A model generated the notes under the pieces. The model did not search any database and was not told the origin of the DNA. It was given only the letters and a program-made list of their open reading frames with translations. The translations under genes were made by a program, and so were the position numbers. Positions 1 to 7,758 of a stretch of DNA of 64,000 nt are shown in pieces; the stretch's first letter is position 1; each line of letters starts with the position of its first letter. The stretch lies in assembly GCF_002925905.1 (NCBI RefSeq), contig NZ_PRDB01000017.1:1-64000 (forward strand), given 5' to 3'. This stretch comes from Klebsiella michiganensis (GTDB lineage Bacteria > Pseudomonadota > Gammaproteobacteria > Enterobacterales > Enterobacteriaceae).

Positions 1-172
1 GGCCGGCGTTGATATCCTGCGCGCCGCGCGCGGTCCTCTGGTGATGGAGGTCAATGCTTCTCCTGGGCTGGAAGGAATTGAAACCACCACCGGCGTCGAT
101 ATTGCCGGCAAAATGATCGCCTGGATCGAACGACAAGCCACGCCCGGATTTTGTCTGAAAATGGGCGGATAA
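1..172 (+). CDS. rimK: RimK, ribosomal protein S6 modification ligase (3' end only)
   Basis: This is the last 57 codons of a gene that begins before the window; the first whole codon starts at base 2 and the stop is TAA at 170-172. The residues include the ATP-grasp tail [14 protein letters not shown], in which the Glu and Asn are metal and ATP ligands. This matches the C-terminus of E. coli RimK, which adds glutamate residues to the C-terminus of ribosomal protein S6. ybjN follows in the same direction, as in E. coli. The identification rests on this fragment plus synteny. Confidence 0.9.
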   Translation, partial: AGVDILRAARGPLVMEVNASPGLEGIETTTGVDIAGKMIAWIERQATPGFCLKMGG

Positions 173-261
173 TTCCCTTTCACGACACCGTCATGGAACA
201 GGACGCTTTTTTTGCGTAAGCTATGGCGTCGCATTTTTCACAGTAAGAGGTCACAGGTCAT

Positions 262-741
262 ATGGATTCACTGGTCGTTCCGGGTCTTGATACGTTACGT
301 CAATGGCTCGACGAATTGGGCATCAGCTTTTTTGAGTGTGATTCCTGCCAGGCACTGCACCTGCCGCATATGCAAAATTTCGAAGGCATTTTTGATGCCA
401 AACTTGACCTGGTGGATAACGTGGTGCTTTTCTCCGCGCTGGCAGAGGTGAAACCCTCCGCGCTGCTGCCGCTCTCCGCCGATCTTTCTGCGATTAACGC
501 CAGTTCGTTGACGGTGAAAGCTTTCCTCGATATTCAGGATGATAATCTGCCGAAGCTGGTGGTGTGCCAGGCCTTGACCGTCGGCGTCGGCGTGACGATC
601 GATCAGTTCGCGTGGTTTTTCCGCCAGAGCGAAGAACAGATATCGATGGTCATCCTCGAAGCCAGCGCCAATCAGGTGCTGTATAAGTCTGAGGAAGAAG
701 AGCCGGTGGCTGAGAATATTCAGTACCATTTTCTTCACTAA
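262..741 (+). CDS. ybjN: YbjN family protein (type III secretion chaperone-like fold)
   Basis: The 159-residue product is close in length and sequence to E. coli YbjN (158 aa). The conserved N-terminus reads SLVVPGLDTLRQWLDELG, and the middle contains SAINASSLTVKAFLD. The family has a chaperone-like fold; in E. coli its level affects motility, fimbriae and stress phenotypes, but no biochemical reaction is established. There is no signal peptide or membrane segment, so it is probably cytosolic. The ATG at 262 matches the family start and follows an AGAGGTCACAGGTCAT leader. The last residues differ from E. coli. It lies between rimK and potF, the conserved position. Confidence 0.93.
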   Translation: MDSLVVPGLDTLRQWLDELGISFFECDSCQALHLPHMQNFEGIFDAKLDLVDNVVLFSALAEVKPSALLPLSADLSAINASSLTVKAFLDIQDDNLPKLVVCQALTVGVGVTIDQFAWFFRQSEEQISMVILEASANQVLYKSEEEEPVAENIQYHFLH

Positions 742-1089
742 GCCTGTCGAAAAATAGCGCAGCCACTGCCATAGCGGCTGCGTATTACATGCTTTTATTC
801 TGCTATTAACCTTCCGGAAAAGAATTTTTCACCGCCATTCCGCCGCTTTCGGCTTATCACATAGACCCTTATTGCATAAAAAATTGATAAAAGCCGTTTT
901 TTTACCTGGGCTATAGCCTCTTATTCTGGCTACAGTTATTCTGACGCTGCTTCCAGTTGCGGGCAACCATTCCGGGAGAGGTCCTCTCTCCTTTTCTTAG
1001 GCAATGAAAAAATATGCATGATTATTGCATGCGAACAAGTGCGTATATTCAGCCCGCTTGTTAACGGGCATTGAGAAGGAATAAGAGAT
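742..1089 (+). other. ybjN-potF intergenic region / potF leader
   Basis: This 348-bp stretch has no convincing gene. Beyond the ybjN hairpin, positions 975-998 hold a terminator-like hairpin (GGAGAG, loop GTCCT, CTCTCC, then TTTTCTT). Positions 1015-1033 hold an imperfect dyad around TGCATG/GCATGC. A GCCCG/CGGGC hairpin lies just before the potF ribosome-binding site GAAGGA. E. coli potFGHI is known to be under nitrogen (Ntr) control, but I could not find a convincing sigma-54 -24/-12 element here. Confidence 0.6.
758..782 (+). terminator. Hairpin after ybjN
   Basis: A 7-bp stem, CGCAGCC pairing with GGCTGCG, encloses an 11-nt loop 16 nt after the ybjN stop. The sequence after it is T-rich but interrupted (TATTACATGCTTTTATT), so it may be a weak terminator or only an RNA 3'-end hairpin. 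Confidence 0.4.
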
Positions 1090-2202
1090 ATGACCGCCTT
1101 TGGTAAAAAATGGTTAACAGGTCTGGTTACGGGTGCGCTGATGGCCGTTTCTGCCGGTTCGCTCGCAGCCGAACAAAAAAACCTGCATGTTTATAACTGG
1201 TCTGATTATATTGCGCCGGATACGGTGGCGAATTTTGAAAAAGAGACCGGTATTAAAGTGGTGTATGACGTCTTTGACTCCAACGAAGTGCTGGAGGGTA
1301 AGCTCATGGCGGGCAGCACCGGTTTTGACCTGGTGGTGCCGTCGGCGAGCTTCCTTGAGCGCCAGCTGGCGGCCGGGGTATTCCAGCCGCTGGATAAAAG
1401 TAAGCTTCCCAACTGGAAAAATCTCGACCCGGAAGTATTGAAGCTGGTCGCGAAGCACGACCCCGACAATAAATACGCGATCCCGTACCTGTGGGCGACA
1501 ACCGGCATAGGCTATAACATCGATAAAGTGAAAGCCGTGCTGGGCAAAGATGCGCCGCTGGACAGCTGGGATCTGGTGATGAAGCCGGAAAACCTGGAAA
1601 AGCTGAAAAGCTGCGGCGTCTCCTTCCTGGATGCCCCGGAAGAGATTTTCGCCACCGTGCTGAACTATCTCGGCAAAGATCCTAACAGTACTAAAGCCGA
1701 TGATTACACCGGCCCGGCGACCGATCTGCTGCTGAAGCTGCGTCCGAATATTCGCTATTTCCACTCCTCTCAGTACATCAACGACCTGGCGAACGGTGAT
1801 ATATGCGTCGCTATCGGCTGGGCGGGGGACGTATGGCAGGCGGCTAACCGGGCGAAAGAAGCGAAAAATGGGGTGAATGTTTCCTACTATATTCCGAAAG
1901 AGGGCGCGCTGGCGTTCTTCGACGTCTTCGCCATGCCGGCGGATGCGAAAAACAAAGATGAGGCTTATCAGTTCCTGAACTATCTGATGCGTCCGGATGT
2001 TATCGCCCACATCAGCGATCATGTCTATTACGCTAACGGCAACAAAGCCTCTGTTCCGCTGGTCAGCGAAGCGATCCGCAATAATCCGGCCATTTACCCG
2101 CCGGCTGACGTCTTCGCCAAGCTGTTCACCTTGAAAGTCCAGGATCCGAAAATCGACCGCGTGCGTACTCGCGCGTGGACGAAGGTGAAAAGCGGTAAGT
2201 AA
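1090..2202 (+). CDS. potF: PotF, periplasmic putrescine-binding protein
   Basis: The 370-residue product binds putrescine in the periplasm and delivers it to the PotGHI ABC importer. Residues 1 to about 27 form a Sec signal peptide: KKW, a hydrophobic core, then SLAA. The mature protein opens with NLHVYNWSDYIAPDTVANFEKE, the start of the type 1 solute-binding domain of the spermidine/putrescine family; the conserved W and Y lie in that stretch. The length equals that of E. coli PotF. The start ATG follows GAAGGAATAAGAGAT. It is the first gene of potFGHI, separated from potG by 102 nt with a REP-like hairpin that may help keep the binding protein in excess. Confidence 0.96.
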   Translation: MTAFGKKWLTGLVTGALMAVSAGSLAAEQKNLHVYNWSDYIAPDTVANFEKETGIKVVYDVFDSNEVLEGKLMAGSTGFDLVVPSASFLERQLAAGVFQPLDKSKLPNWKNLDPEVLKLVAKHDPDNKYAIPYLWATTGIGYNIDKVKAVLGKDAPLDSWDLVMKPENLEKLKSCGVSFLDAPEEIFATVLNYLGKDPNSTKADDYTGPATDLLLKLRPNIRYFHSSQYINDLANGDICVAIGWAGDVWQAANRAKEAKNGVNVSYYIPKEGALAFFDVFAMPADAKNKDEAYQFLNYLMRPDVIAHISDHVYYANGNKASVPLVSEAIRNNPAIYPPADVFAKLFTLKVQDPKIDRVRTRAWTKVKSGK

Positions 2203-2213
2203 TTCTCCGTGAG

Positions 2214-2271
2214 TTGTAGGCCGGATAAGCGTCGCGCTGCCGGCAACAGGCGCACCGCGATGGTGCGCCTG
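2214..2271 (+). repeat. REP-like half element and perfect hairpin between potF and potG
   Basis: GTAGGCCGGATAAGCG at 2217 onwards matches the conserved half of enterobacterial REP/PU elements. It is followed at 2247-2271 by a perfect 10-bp stem (CAGGCGCACC pairing with GGTGCGCCTG) with a 5-nt loop. Such intercistronic REP structures are known to protect upstream mRNA from 3' exonucleases. That function here is inference. Confidence 0.7.
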
Positions 2272-2304
2272 CACCATGATTTGATTTCTGCCGGAGAACA
2301 CCCC

Positions 2305-3438
2305 GTGAATGATGTGATTCCTCGCCCGCAGGCGAAAACCCCCAAAGCGCTGACCCCGCTGCTGGAAATCCGTAATTTAACCAAGTCCTTCGATGGCCAG
2401 CACGCCGTCGATGACGTCAATCTCACCATTTATAAAGGCGAAATTTTTGCCCTGCTGGGCGCATCCGGCTGCGGCAAGTCAACCCTGCTGCGCATGCTGG
2501 CGGGATTTGAACAGCCTACCGCCGGACAGATTGTCCTGGATGGCGTCGATCTGGCGCGGGTGCCGCCGTATCAGCGGCCGATTAATATGATGTTCCAGTC
2601 CTACGCGCTGTTTCCCCATATGACGGTGGAGCAGAATATCGCCTTTGGCCTCAAGCAGGACAAATTGCCCAAGGCCGAAATCACCAGCCGGGTGCAGGAG
2701 ATGCTGGCGCTGGTGCATATGCAGGAGTTCGCAAAGCGTAAACCGCATCAGCTCTCCGGCGGCCAGCGTCAGCGCGTGGCCCTGGCCCGCAGCCTGGCGA
2801 AAAGACCGAAACTGCTGCTGCTTGATGAGCCAATGGGGGCGCTGGATAAGAAGCTGCGCGACAGGATGCAGCTGGAAGTGGTCGATATCCTTGAGCGCGT
2901 CGGCGTTACCTGCGTGATGGTGACCCACGATCAGGAAGAGGCGATGACCATGGCGGGGCGTATCGCCATTATGAACCGCGGCAAGTTCGTGCAAATCGGC
3001 GAGCCGGAGGAAATCTACGAGCACCCGACCACCCGCTACAGCGCGGAGTTTATCGGCTCGGTCAACGTCTTTGAAGGGTTGGTGAAAGAGCGGCAGGAAG
3101 ATGGCCTGGTGCTGGACTCTCCGGGCCTGACCCATCCGCTGAAGGTCGATCCCGATGCCTCTGTCGTCGATAACGTGCCGGTGTGGGTGGCCCTGCGCCC
3201 GGAAAAAATCATGCTCTGCGAAGACCCGCCCGCGGATGGCTATAACTTCGCGGTGGGCGAGGTTATCTATATTGCCTATCTCGGCGACCTGTCTATCTAC
3301 CATGTGCGCCTGAAAAGCGGGCAGATGCTGAGCGCTCAGCTGCAAAACGAACACCGTTACCGTAAAGGGGCGCCCACCTGGGGTGATGAGGTGCGTTTGT
3401 GCTGGGATGCCGATAGCTGCGTCGTGTTGACGGTGTAA
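2305..3438 (+). CDS. potG: PotG, putrescine ABC transporter ATP-binding protein
   Basis: This is the cytoplasmic ATPase that drives the putrescine importer. Walker A is GASGCGKST at about residues 52-60, the ABC signature is LSGGQRQRVALA, and Walker B is LLLLDEPMGALD; a C-terminal TOBE-type regulatory domain follows. I place the start at GTG 2305, preceded by GGAG at 2293. This gives 377 residues beginning MNDVIPRPQAKT, the same length and N-terminus as E. coli PotG. An in-frame ATG at 2209 would add 32 residues encoded by the REP/hairpin spacer and is unlikely. potH starts 10 nt downstream. Confidence 0.96.
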   Translation: MNDVIPRPQAKTPKALTPLLEIRNLTKSFDGQHAVDDVNLTIYKGEIFALLGASGCGKSTLLRMLAGFEQPTAGQIVLDGVDLARVPPYQRPINMMFQSYALFPHMTVEQNIAFGLKQDKLPKAEITSRVQEMLALVHMQEFAKRKPHQLSGGQRQRVALARSLAKRPKLLLLDEPMGALDKKLRDRMQLEVVDILERVGVTCVMVTHDQEEAMTMAGRIAIMNRGKFVQIGEPEEIYEHPTTRYSAEFIGSVNVFEGLVKERQEDGLVLDSPGLTHPLKVDPDASVVDNVPVWVALRPEKIMLCEDPPADGYNFAVGEVIYIAYLGDLSIYHVRLKSGQMLSAQLQNEHRYRKGAPTWGDEVRLCWDADSCVVLTV

Positions 3439-3448
3439 GGAGAGGGCG

Positions 3449-4402
3449 ATGAGTACATTAGAACCCCCGTCAGGCGTAAAAAAACCTGGCGGTTTTGCGC
3501 TGTGGCTGGCGCGGCTGCAGATGGCCCACGGACGCAAGCTGGTCATTGCGCTGCCCTACGTGTGGCTGATCCTGCTGTTTCTGCTGCCGTTCCTGATCGT
3601 CTTTAAAATCAGCCTGGCGGAGATGGCGCGGGCGATCCCACCCTATACCGACCTGCTGGAGTGGGCCGACGGTCAGCTTACGTTAACGCTGAATCTCGGG
3701 AATTTCCTGCAGCTCACCGACGATCCGCTCTATTTTGAAGCGTATCTGCAATCGCTTCAGGTGGCGGCGATCTCGACGTTCTGCTGCCTGCTGTTGGGGT
3801 ATCCGCTGGCGTGGGCGGTGGCGCACAGTAAGCCATCGACGCGAAATATTCTGCTGCTGCTGGTGATCCTGCCGTCATGGACCTCCTTCCTGATCCGCGT
3901 CTATGCCTGGATGGGGCTGCTGAAAAGCAACGGCGTGCTGAACAACTTCCTGCTGTGGCTGGGGGTCATCGACCAGCCGCTGGAGATCCTGCACACCAAC
4001 CTGGCGGTCTATATCGGTATTGTTTACGCCTATCTGCCGTTTATGGTGCTGCCGATCTATACCGCCCTCACGCGTATCGATTACTCGCTGGTGGAGGCGT
4101 CGCTGGATCTGGGGGCCCGGCCGCTGAAGACCTTCTTCCAGGTGATCGTTCCGCTCACCAAAGGCGGGATTATTGCCGGGTCGATGCTGGTGTTTATTCC
4201 GGCAGTCGGGGAGTTCGTTATCCCGGAACTGCTGGGCGGGCCAGACAGCATTATGATTGGCCGCGTGCTGTGGCAGGAGTTTTTCAATAACCGCGACTGG
4301 CCGGTGGCGTCTGCGGTGGCGATCGTGATGCTGTTGCTGCTGATCGTACCGATCATGTGGTTCCACAAGCATCAGCAAAAACAGGTGGGGGAACACGGAT
4401 GA
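3449..4402 (+). CDS. potH: PotH, putrescine ABC transporter permease
   Basis: This inner-membrane permease has 317 residues, the E. coli length. It has about six hydrophobic segments, starting with LVIALPYVWLILLFLLPFLI, and carries the EAA loop (EASLDLGARPLKTF, about residues 215-230) that contacts the ATPase PotG. It pairs with PotI to form the channel. The ribosome-binding site GGAGAG lies 7 nt before ATG 3449. Its stop codon overlaps the potI start in an ATGA arrangement, which implies translational coupling. Confidence 0.96.
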   Translation: MSTLEPPSGVKKPGGFALWLARLQMAHGRKLVIALPYVWLILLFLLPFLIVFKISLAEMARAIPPYTDLLEWADGQLTLTLNLGNFLQLTDDPLYFEAYLQSLQVAAISTFCCLLLGYPLAWAVAHSKPSTRNILLLLVILPSWTSFLIRVYAWMGLLKSNGVLNNFLLWLGVIDQPLEILHTNLAVYIGIVYAYLPFMVLPIYTALTRIDYSLVEASLDLGARPLKTFFQVIVPLTKGGIIAGSMLVFIPAVGEFVIPELLGGPDSIMIGRVLWQEFFNNRDWPVASAVAIVMLLLLIVPIMWFHKHQQKQVGEHG

Positions 4403-5244
4403 ATAATTTACCGGTAGTCCGTTCGCCGTGGCGAATTTTGATTCTGCTGCTCGGCTTTACCTTTCTGTATGCCCCGATGCTGATGCTGGTGATTTACTCG
4501 TTCAACAGCTCAAAGCTGGTGACGGTATGGGCGGGGTGGTCGACGCGCTGGTATCGCGAGCTGTTTCATGACGATGCGATGATGAGCGCGGTAGGCTTAA
4601 GTCTGACCATCGCCGCCTGCGCCGCGACGGCGGCGGTGATCCTCGGTACCATTGCCGCAGTGGTGATGGTGCGTTTTGGCCGCTTCCGCGGTTCAAACGG
4701 CTTTGCTTTTATGATCACCGCGCCGCTGGTGATGCCCGATGTGATTACCGGCCTGTCGCTGCTGCTGCTGTTTGTCGCGCTGGGGCATTCAATTGGCTGG
4801 CCGTCGGATCGCGGCATGCTGACCATCTGGCTGGCGCACGTCACCTTCTGTACCGCTTACGTCGCGGTGGTCATTTCATCGCGCCTGCGTGAGCTGGACC
4901 ACTCTATTGAAGAGGCGGCGATGGATCTGGGCGCCGCGCCGCTGAAGGTCTTTTTCGTCATTACGCTGCCGATGATTATGCCGGCGGTGGTCTCCGGTTG
5001 GCTGCTGGCCTTTACGTTGTCGCTCGACGACCTGGTTATTGCCAGCTTTGTTTCCGGGCCGGGGGCGACGACGCTGCCGATGCTGGTCTTCTCCAGCGTG
5101 CGCATGGGGGTCAACCCGGAGATTAACGCCCTGGCGACGTTAATCCTCGGCGTGGTCGGGATTGTTGGTTTTATCGCCTGGTATTTGATGGCCCGCGCGG
5201 AAAAGCAGCGGGTGCGCGATATCCAGCGTGCAAGAAGCGGCTGA
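4399..5244 (+). CDS. potI: PotI, putrescine ABC transporter permease
   Basis: This is the second permease subunit of the putrescine importer. The chosen start, ATG 4399, overlaps the potH stop as ATGA and gives 281 residues (MNNLPVVRSPWR), identical in length to E. coli PotI. A longer in-frame reading from 4357 would overlap potH by 46 nt and is rejected. There are about six membrane segments, and the EAA loop reads EEAAMDLGAAPLK. It is the last gene of the operon and is followed by a GC-rich terminator at 5275-5300. Confidence 0.96.
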   Translation: MNNLPVVRSPWRILILLLGFTFLYAPMLMLVIYSFNSSKLVTVWAGWSTRWYRELFHDDAMMSAVGLSLTIAACAATAAVILGTIAAVVMVRFGRFRGSNGFAFMITAPLVMPDVITGLSLLLLFVALGHSIGWPSDRGMLTIWLAHVTFCTAYVAVVISSRLRELDHSIEEAAMDLGAAPLKVFFVITLPMIMPAVVSGWLLAFTLSLDDLVIASFVSGPGATTLPMLVFSSVRMGVNPEINALATLILGVVGIVGFIAWYLMARAEKQRVRDIQRARSG

Positions 5245-5274
5245 ACCACCTAAAATCTGCAATAGAGTTAACAT

Positions 5275-5300
5275 CGGCGCCGCATTTGTGGCGCCGTTTT
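5275..5300 (+). terminator. Rho-independent terminator of potFGHI
   Basis: The stem CGGCGCC pairs with GGCGCCG (7 bp), with the loop GCATTTGT, followed by TTTT. It lies 30 nt after the potI stop and ends one base before the ybjO start codon. Confidence 0.75.
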
Positions 5301-5301
5301 C

Positions 5302-5790
5302 ATGGAAGACTTTACGTTGGGATTGTTTACTAAAACGCGTTCGTCTCATGCTCGTCTTAACGTTCCTGCGCTGGTGCAGGTGGCGGCCTTCGCCATTATT
5401 TTAATCCGCGGCCTGGATTTGCTGATGATCCTCAACCAGCTTGGCGTTCAGGGAATCGCGGATTTTGTCCATCGCAGCGTGCAGACGTGGGCGCTTACCC
5501 TGGTGTTTCTCTCAAGTCTGGTGCTGGTATTTATTGAAATCTGGTGCGCGTTTTCGCTGGTAAAAGGGCGCAACTGGGCGCGTTGGCTGTTCCTGTTGAC
5601 GCAGATTATCGTGATTGGCTATCTGTGGGCCGCTTCATTGGGCTACGGTTATCCCGAGCTGTTTAGTATTGCAGGGGAATCGAAGCGCGAAATCTTTCGC
5701 TCCCTGGTGCTGCAAAAACTACCGGATCTGCTGGTGCTGGCGATGCTGTTTGTGCCGGCCCCGTGCCGACGCTTTTTCCGTTTACAGTAA
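5302..5790 (+). CDS. ybjO: YbjO, small inner-membrane protein (DUF2593)
   Basis: The 162-residue protein has the same length and close sequence to E. coli YbjO. It shows about four hydrophobic stretches, for example LVQVAAFAIILIRGLDLLMI, LTLVFLSSLVLVFIEIW and LPDLLVLAMLFV, so it is an inner-membrane protein of unknown function. The start ATG 5302 is supported by the conserved N-terminus (MEDFTLGLFTKTRSSHARLN). However, it follows the potI terminator T-run directly, with no visible Shine-Dalgarno, so initiation is weak or unusual. rlmC follows 42 nt downstream. Confidence 0.88.
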   Translation: MEDFTLGLFTKTRSSHARLNVPALVQVAAFAIILIRGLDLLMILNQLGVQGIADFVHRSVQTWALTLVFLSSLVLVFIEIWCAFSLVKGRNWARWLFLLTQIIVIGYLWAASLGYGYPELFSIAGESKREIFRSLVLQKLPDLLVLAMLFVPAPCRRFFRLQ

Positions 5791-5832
5791 CGGTGATACA
5801 ATCCCCGCCCCTGTTTTTTTGAAGGTCTTGTT

Positions 5833-6963
5833 ATGCATTGCGCACTTTATGACGCGGGCCGCTGCCGCTCCTGCCAGTGGCTGGAACTGCCGGTATCCCA
5901 ACAGCTCGCCGATAAAATGGCCGATCTTCGCGCGCTTCTCGCCGATGCGCCCGTCGCTGAATGGTGCGCACCGGTTTGCGGGCCGGAAAGCGGGTTTCGC
6001 AACAAAGCGAAAATGGTGGTCAGCGGTAGCGTGGAGCGCCCGCTGCTCGGGATGCTGCACCGTGATGGCGCCCCGGAAGACCTGACCGACTGTCCGCTTT
6101 ATCCGCAAAGCTTCGCGCCCGTCTTCGCTGCGCTCAAGCCGTTTATCGCCCGCGCCGGACTCACGCCCTATAACGTTGCCCGCAGGCGCGGAGAGCTGAA
6201 GTACATTCTGCTGACCGAAAGCCGGCTCGACGGCGGTATGATGCTGCGCTTTGTCCTGCGTTCGGAGACCAAGCTTGCCCAGCTGCGCGCCGCGCTGCCG
6301 GAGCTTCAGGCGCTGCTGCCGCAGCTGCAGGTGATTACCGCCAATATTCAGCCGGTGCATATGGCCATCATGGAAGGAGAGCGGGAAATTTTCCTCACCG
6401 ACCAGCAGGCGCTGGCGGAAAATTTCAACGGCGTGCCGCTGTGGATCCGCCCGCAAAGCTTCTTTCAGACCAACCCTGTGGTAGCCAGCCGTCTGTATGC
6501 CACCGCTCGTGACTGGGTGCGCCAGCTGCCGGTCAACCACATGTGGGACCTCTTCTGCGGGGTGGGCGGCTTTGGTCTGCACAGCGCAACGCCTGAGATG
6601 CGCCTGACCGGGATTGAAATTGCCCCGGAGGCGATCGCCTGCGCGAAGCAGTCGGCGGCGCAGCTCGGGCTGAATAATCTGCATTTTCAGGCGCTCGATT
6701 CCACGCAGTTTGCGACCGGCGAAGGCGATATTCCCGATCTGGTGCTGGTGAATCCGCCGCGTCGCGGTATCGGCGACGGCCTGTGCGACTATTTAAACCG
6801 TATGGCGCCAGGCTTTATTATCTACTCCAGCTGCAACGCCCGGACGATGGCGAAAGATATCGCTCGCCTGGCCGGTTATCGCATTGAGCGCGTCCAGCTG
6901 TTCGATATGTTCCCCCATACCGCCCACTATGAGGTGCTGACCCTGCTGGTTCGCGAAGTATAA
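5833..6963 (+). CDS. rlmC: RlmC, 23S rRNA (uracil-747-C5)-methyltransferase
   Basis: This SAM-dependent enzyme methylates U747 of 23S rRNA. It has 376 residues, against 375 in E. coli RlmC (formerly RumB). The N-terminal cysteines C3, C11 and C14, with a further Cys in DLTDCPLYP, form the 4Fe-4S site of the TrmA/RlmC/RlmD family. The SAM-binding region is [13 protein letters not shown], the NPPRRG motif follows, and the catalytic Cys is in [11 protein letters not shown] near residue 335. The gene stands alone here: the next two genes belong to a two-component system absent from this site in E. coli. Confidence 0.95.
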   Translation: MHCALYDAGRCRSCQWLELPVSQQLADKMADLRALLADAPVAEWCAPVCGPESGFRNKAKMVVSGSVERPLLGMLHRDGAPEDLTDCPLYPQSFAPVFAALKPFIARAGLTPYNVARRRGELKYILLTESRLDGGMMLRFVLRSETKLAQLRAALPELQALLPQLQVITANIQPVHMAIMEGEREIFLTDQQALAENFNGVPLWIRPQSFFQTNPVVASRLYATARDWVRQLPVNHMWDLFCGVGGFGLHSATPEMRLTGIEIAPEAIACAKQSAAQLGLNNLHFQALDSTQFATGEGDIPDLVLVNPPRRGIGDGLCDYLNRMAPGFIIYSSCNARTMAKDIARLAGYRIERVQLFDMFPHTAHYEVLTLLVREV

Positions 6964-7041
6964 ACAAAATGTGAACTCTTCAGGCGGTGAAGATCGGGTA
7001 AGCTTGGCTAATCAGAACGTAAGAATAGCGGAGTGCTGCCG

Positions 7042-7758
7042 GTGGCAAAAAAAATCCTGTTGGTTGAAGATGATGAAGATATCGCCGCGCTGCTGCGCCT
7101 GAATCTGCTGGATGAGGGTTATCAGATTGTCCACGTGGCGGACGGAGCCCAGGCCCTGCGCCTGCTGGAAAAAGAGCTTTGGGATGCGGTGATCCTCGAC
7201 CTGATGCTGCCGGGCGTAGACGGTCTGGAAATTTGTCGGCGCATTCGTCAGCAAACCCGCTATCTGCCGGTGATTATTATCAGCGCTCGCGCCAGCGAAA
7301 CCCAGCGGGTACAGGGGCTGGAGATGGGAGCGGATGATTATCTGGCCAAACCGTTTTCGATTCTCGAACTGACCGCCCGGGTCAAAGCGGTGTTCCGTCG
7401 TCAGGAGGCGATGGGGCAGAATCTGCTGATGGATGCCGGCCGTATCGCCAGCCATGGTTTAAGCATTGACCCCTTGTCGCGCGACGTTAAGCTGCGCGGC
7501 GAGACGGTGGATCTGACGCCGCGCGAGTTCGACCTGCTCTACTACTTTGCCCGCCATCCGGGGGAGGTCTTTTCCCGCCTTGAGCTGCTTGATCGTGTGT
7601 GGGGCTATCAGCACGACGGCTATGAGCATACGGTCAATACCCATATCAACCGCCTGCGCACCAAAATTGAGCGCGACCCGGCGGAGCCGGACATCATTCT
7701 GACCGTCTGGGGAAAAGGCTATAAATTTGCCGTGGAGCGCAAAGAGGCGCAGCCATGA
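7042..7758 (+). CDS. OmpR/PhoB-family response regulator
   Basis: This is a two-domain DNA-binding response regulator. The receiver domain (about residues 1-118) has the acidic pocket ED10-D11, phospho-acceptor D53 in VILDLMLPG, and K103 in LAKPF. The winged-helix output domain (about 135-235) ends HTVNTHINRLRTKIE...VWGKGYKF. I favour GTG 7042 because GGAG lies 8 nt upstream, giving VAKKILLVEDD and 238 residues; GTG 7033 would add three residues but has a poor ribosome-binding site. The stop overlaps the kinase start as ATGA, so the pair is co-translated. It is not at this position in E. coli K-12. I do not recognise a named orthologue; target genes and signal are unknown. Confidence 0.9.
   Translation: MAKKILLVEDDEDIAALLRLNLLDEGYQIVHVADGAQALRLLEKELWDAVILDLMLPGVDGLEICRRIRQQTRYLPVIIISARASETQRVQGLEMGADDYLAKPFSILELTARVKAVFRRQEAMGQNLLMDAGRIASHGLSIDPLSRDVKLRGETVDLTPREFDLLYYFARHPGEVFSRLELLDRVWGYQHDGYEHTVNTHINRLRTKIERDPAEPDIILTVWGKGYKFAVERKEAQP

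Noticed and set aside
742-1089. Sigma-54 promoter for potFGHI
   Set aside because: No GG-N10-GC element with acceptable flanks was found, although E. coli pot is Ntr-controlled.
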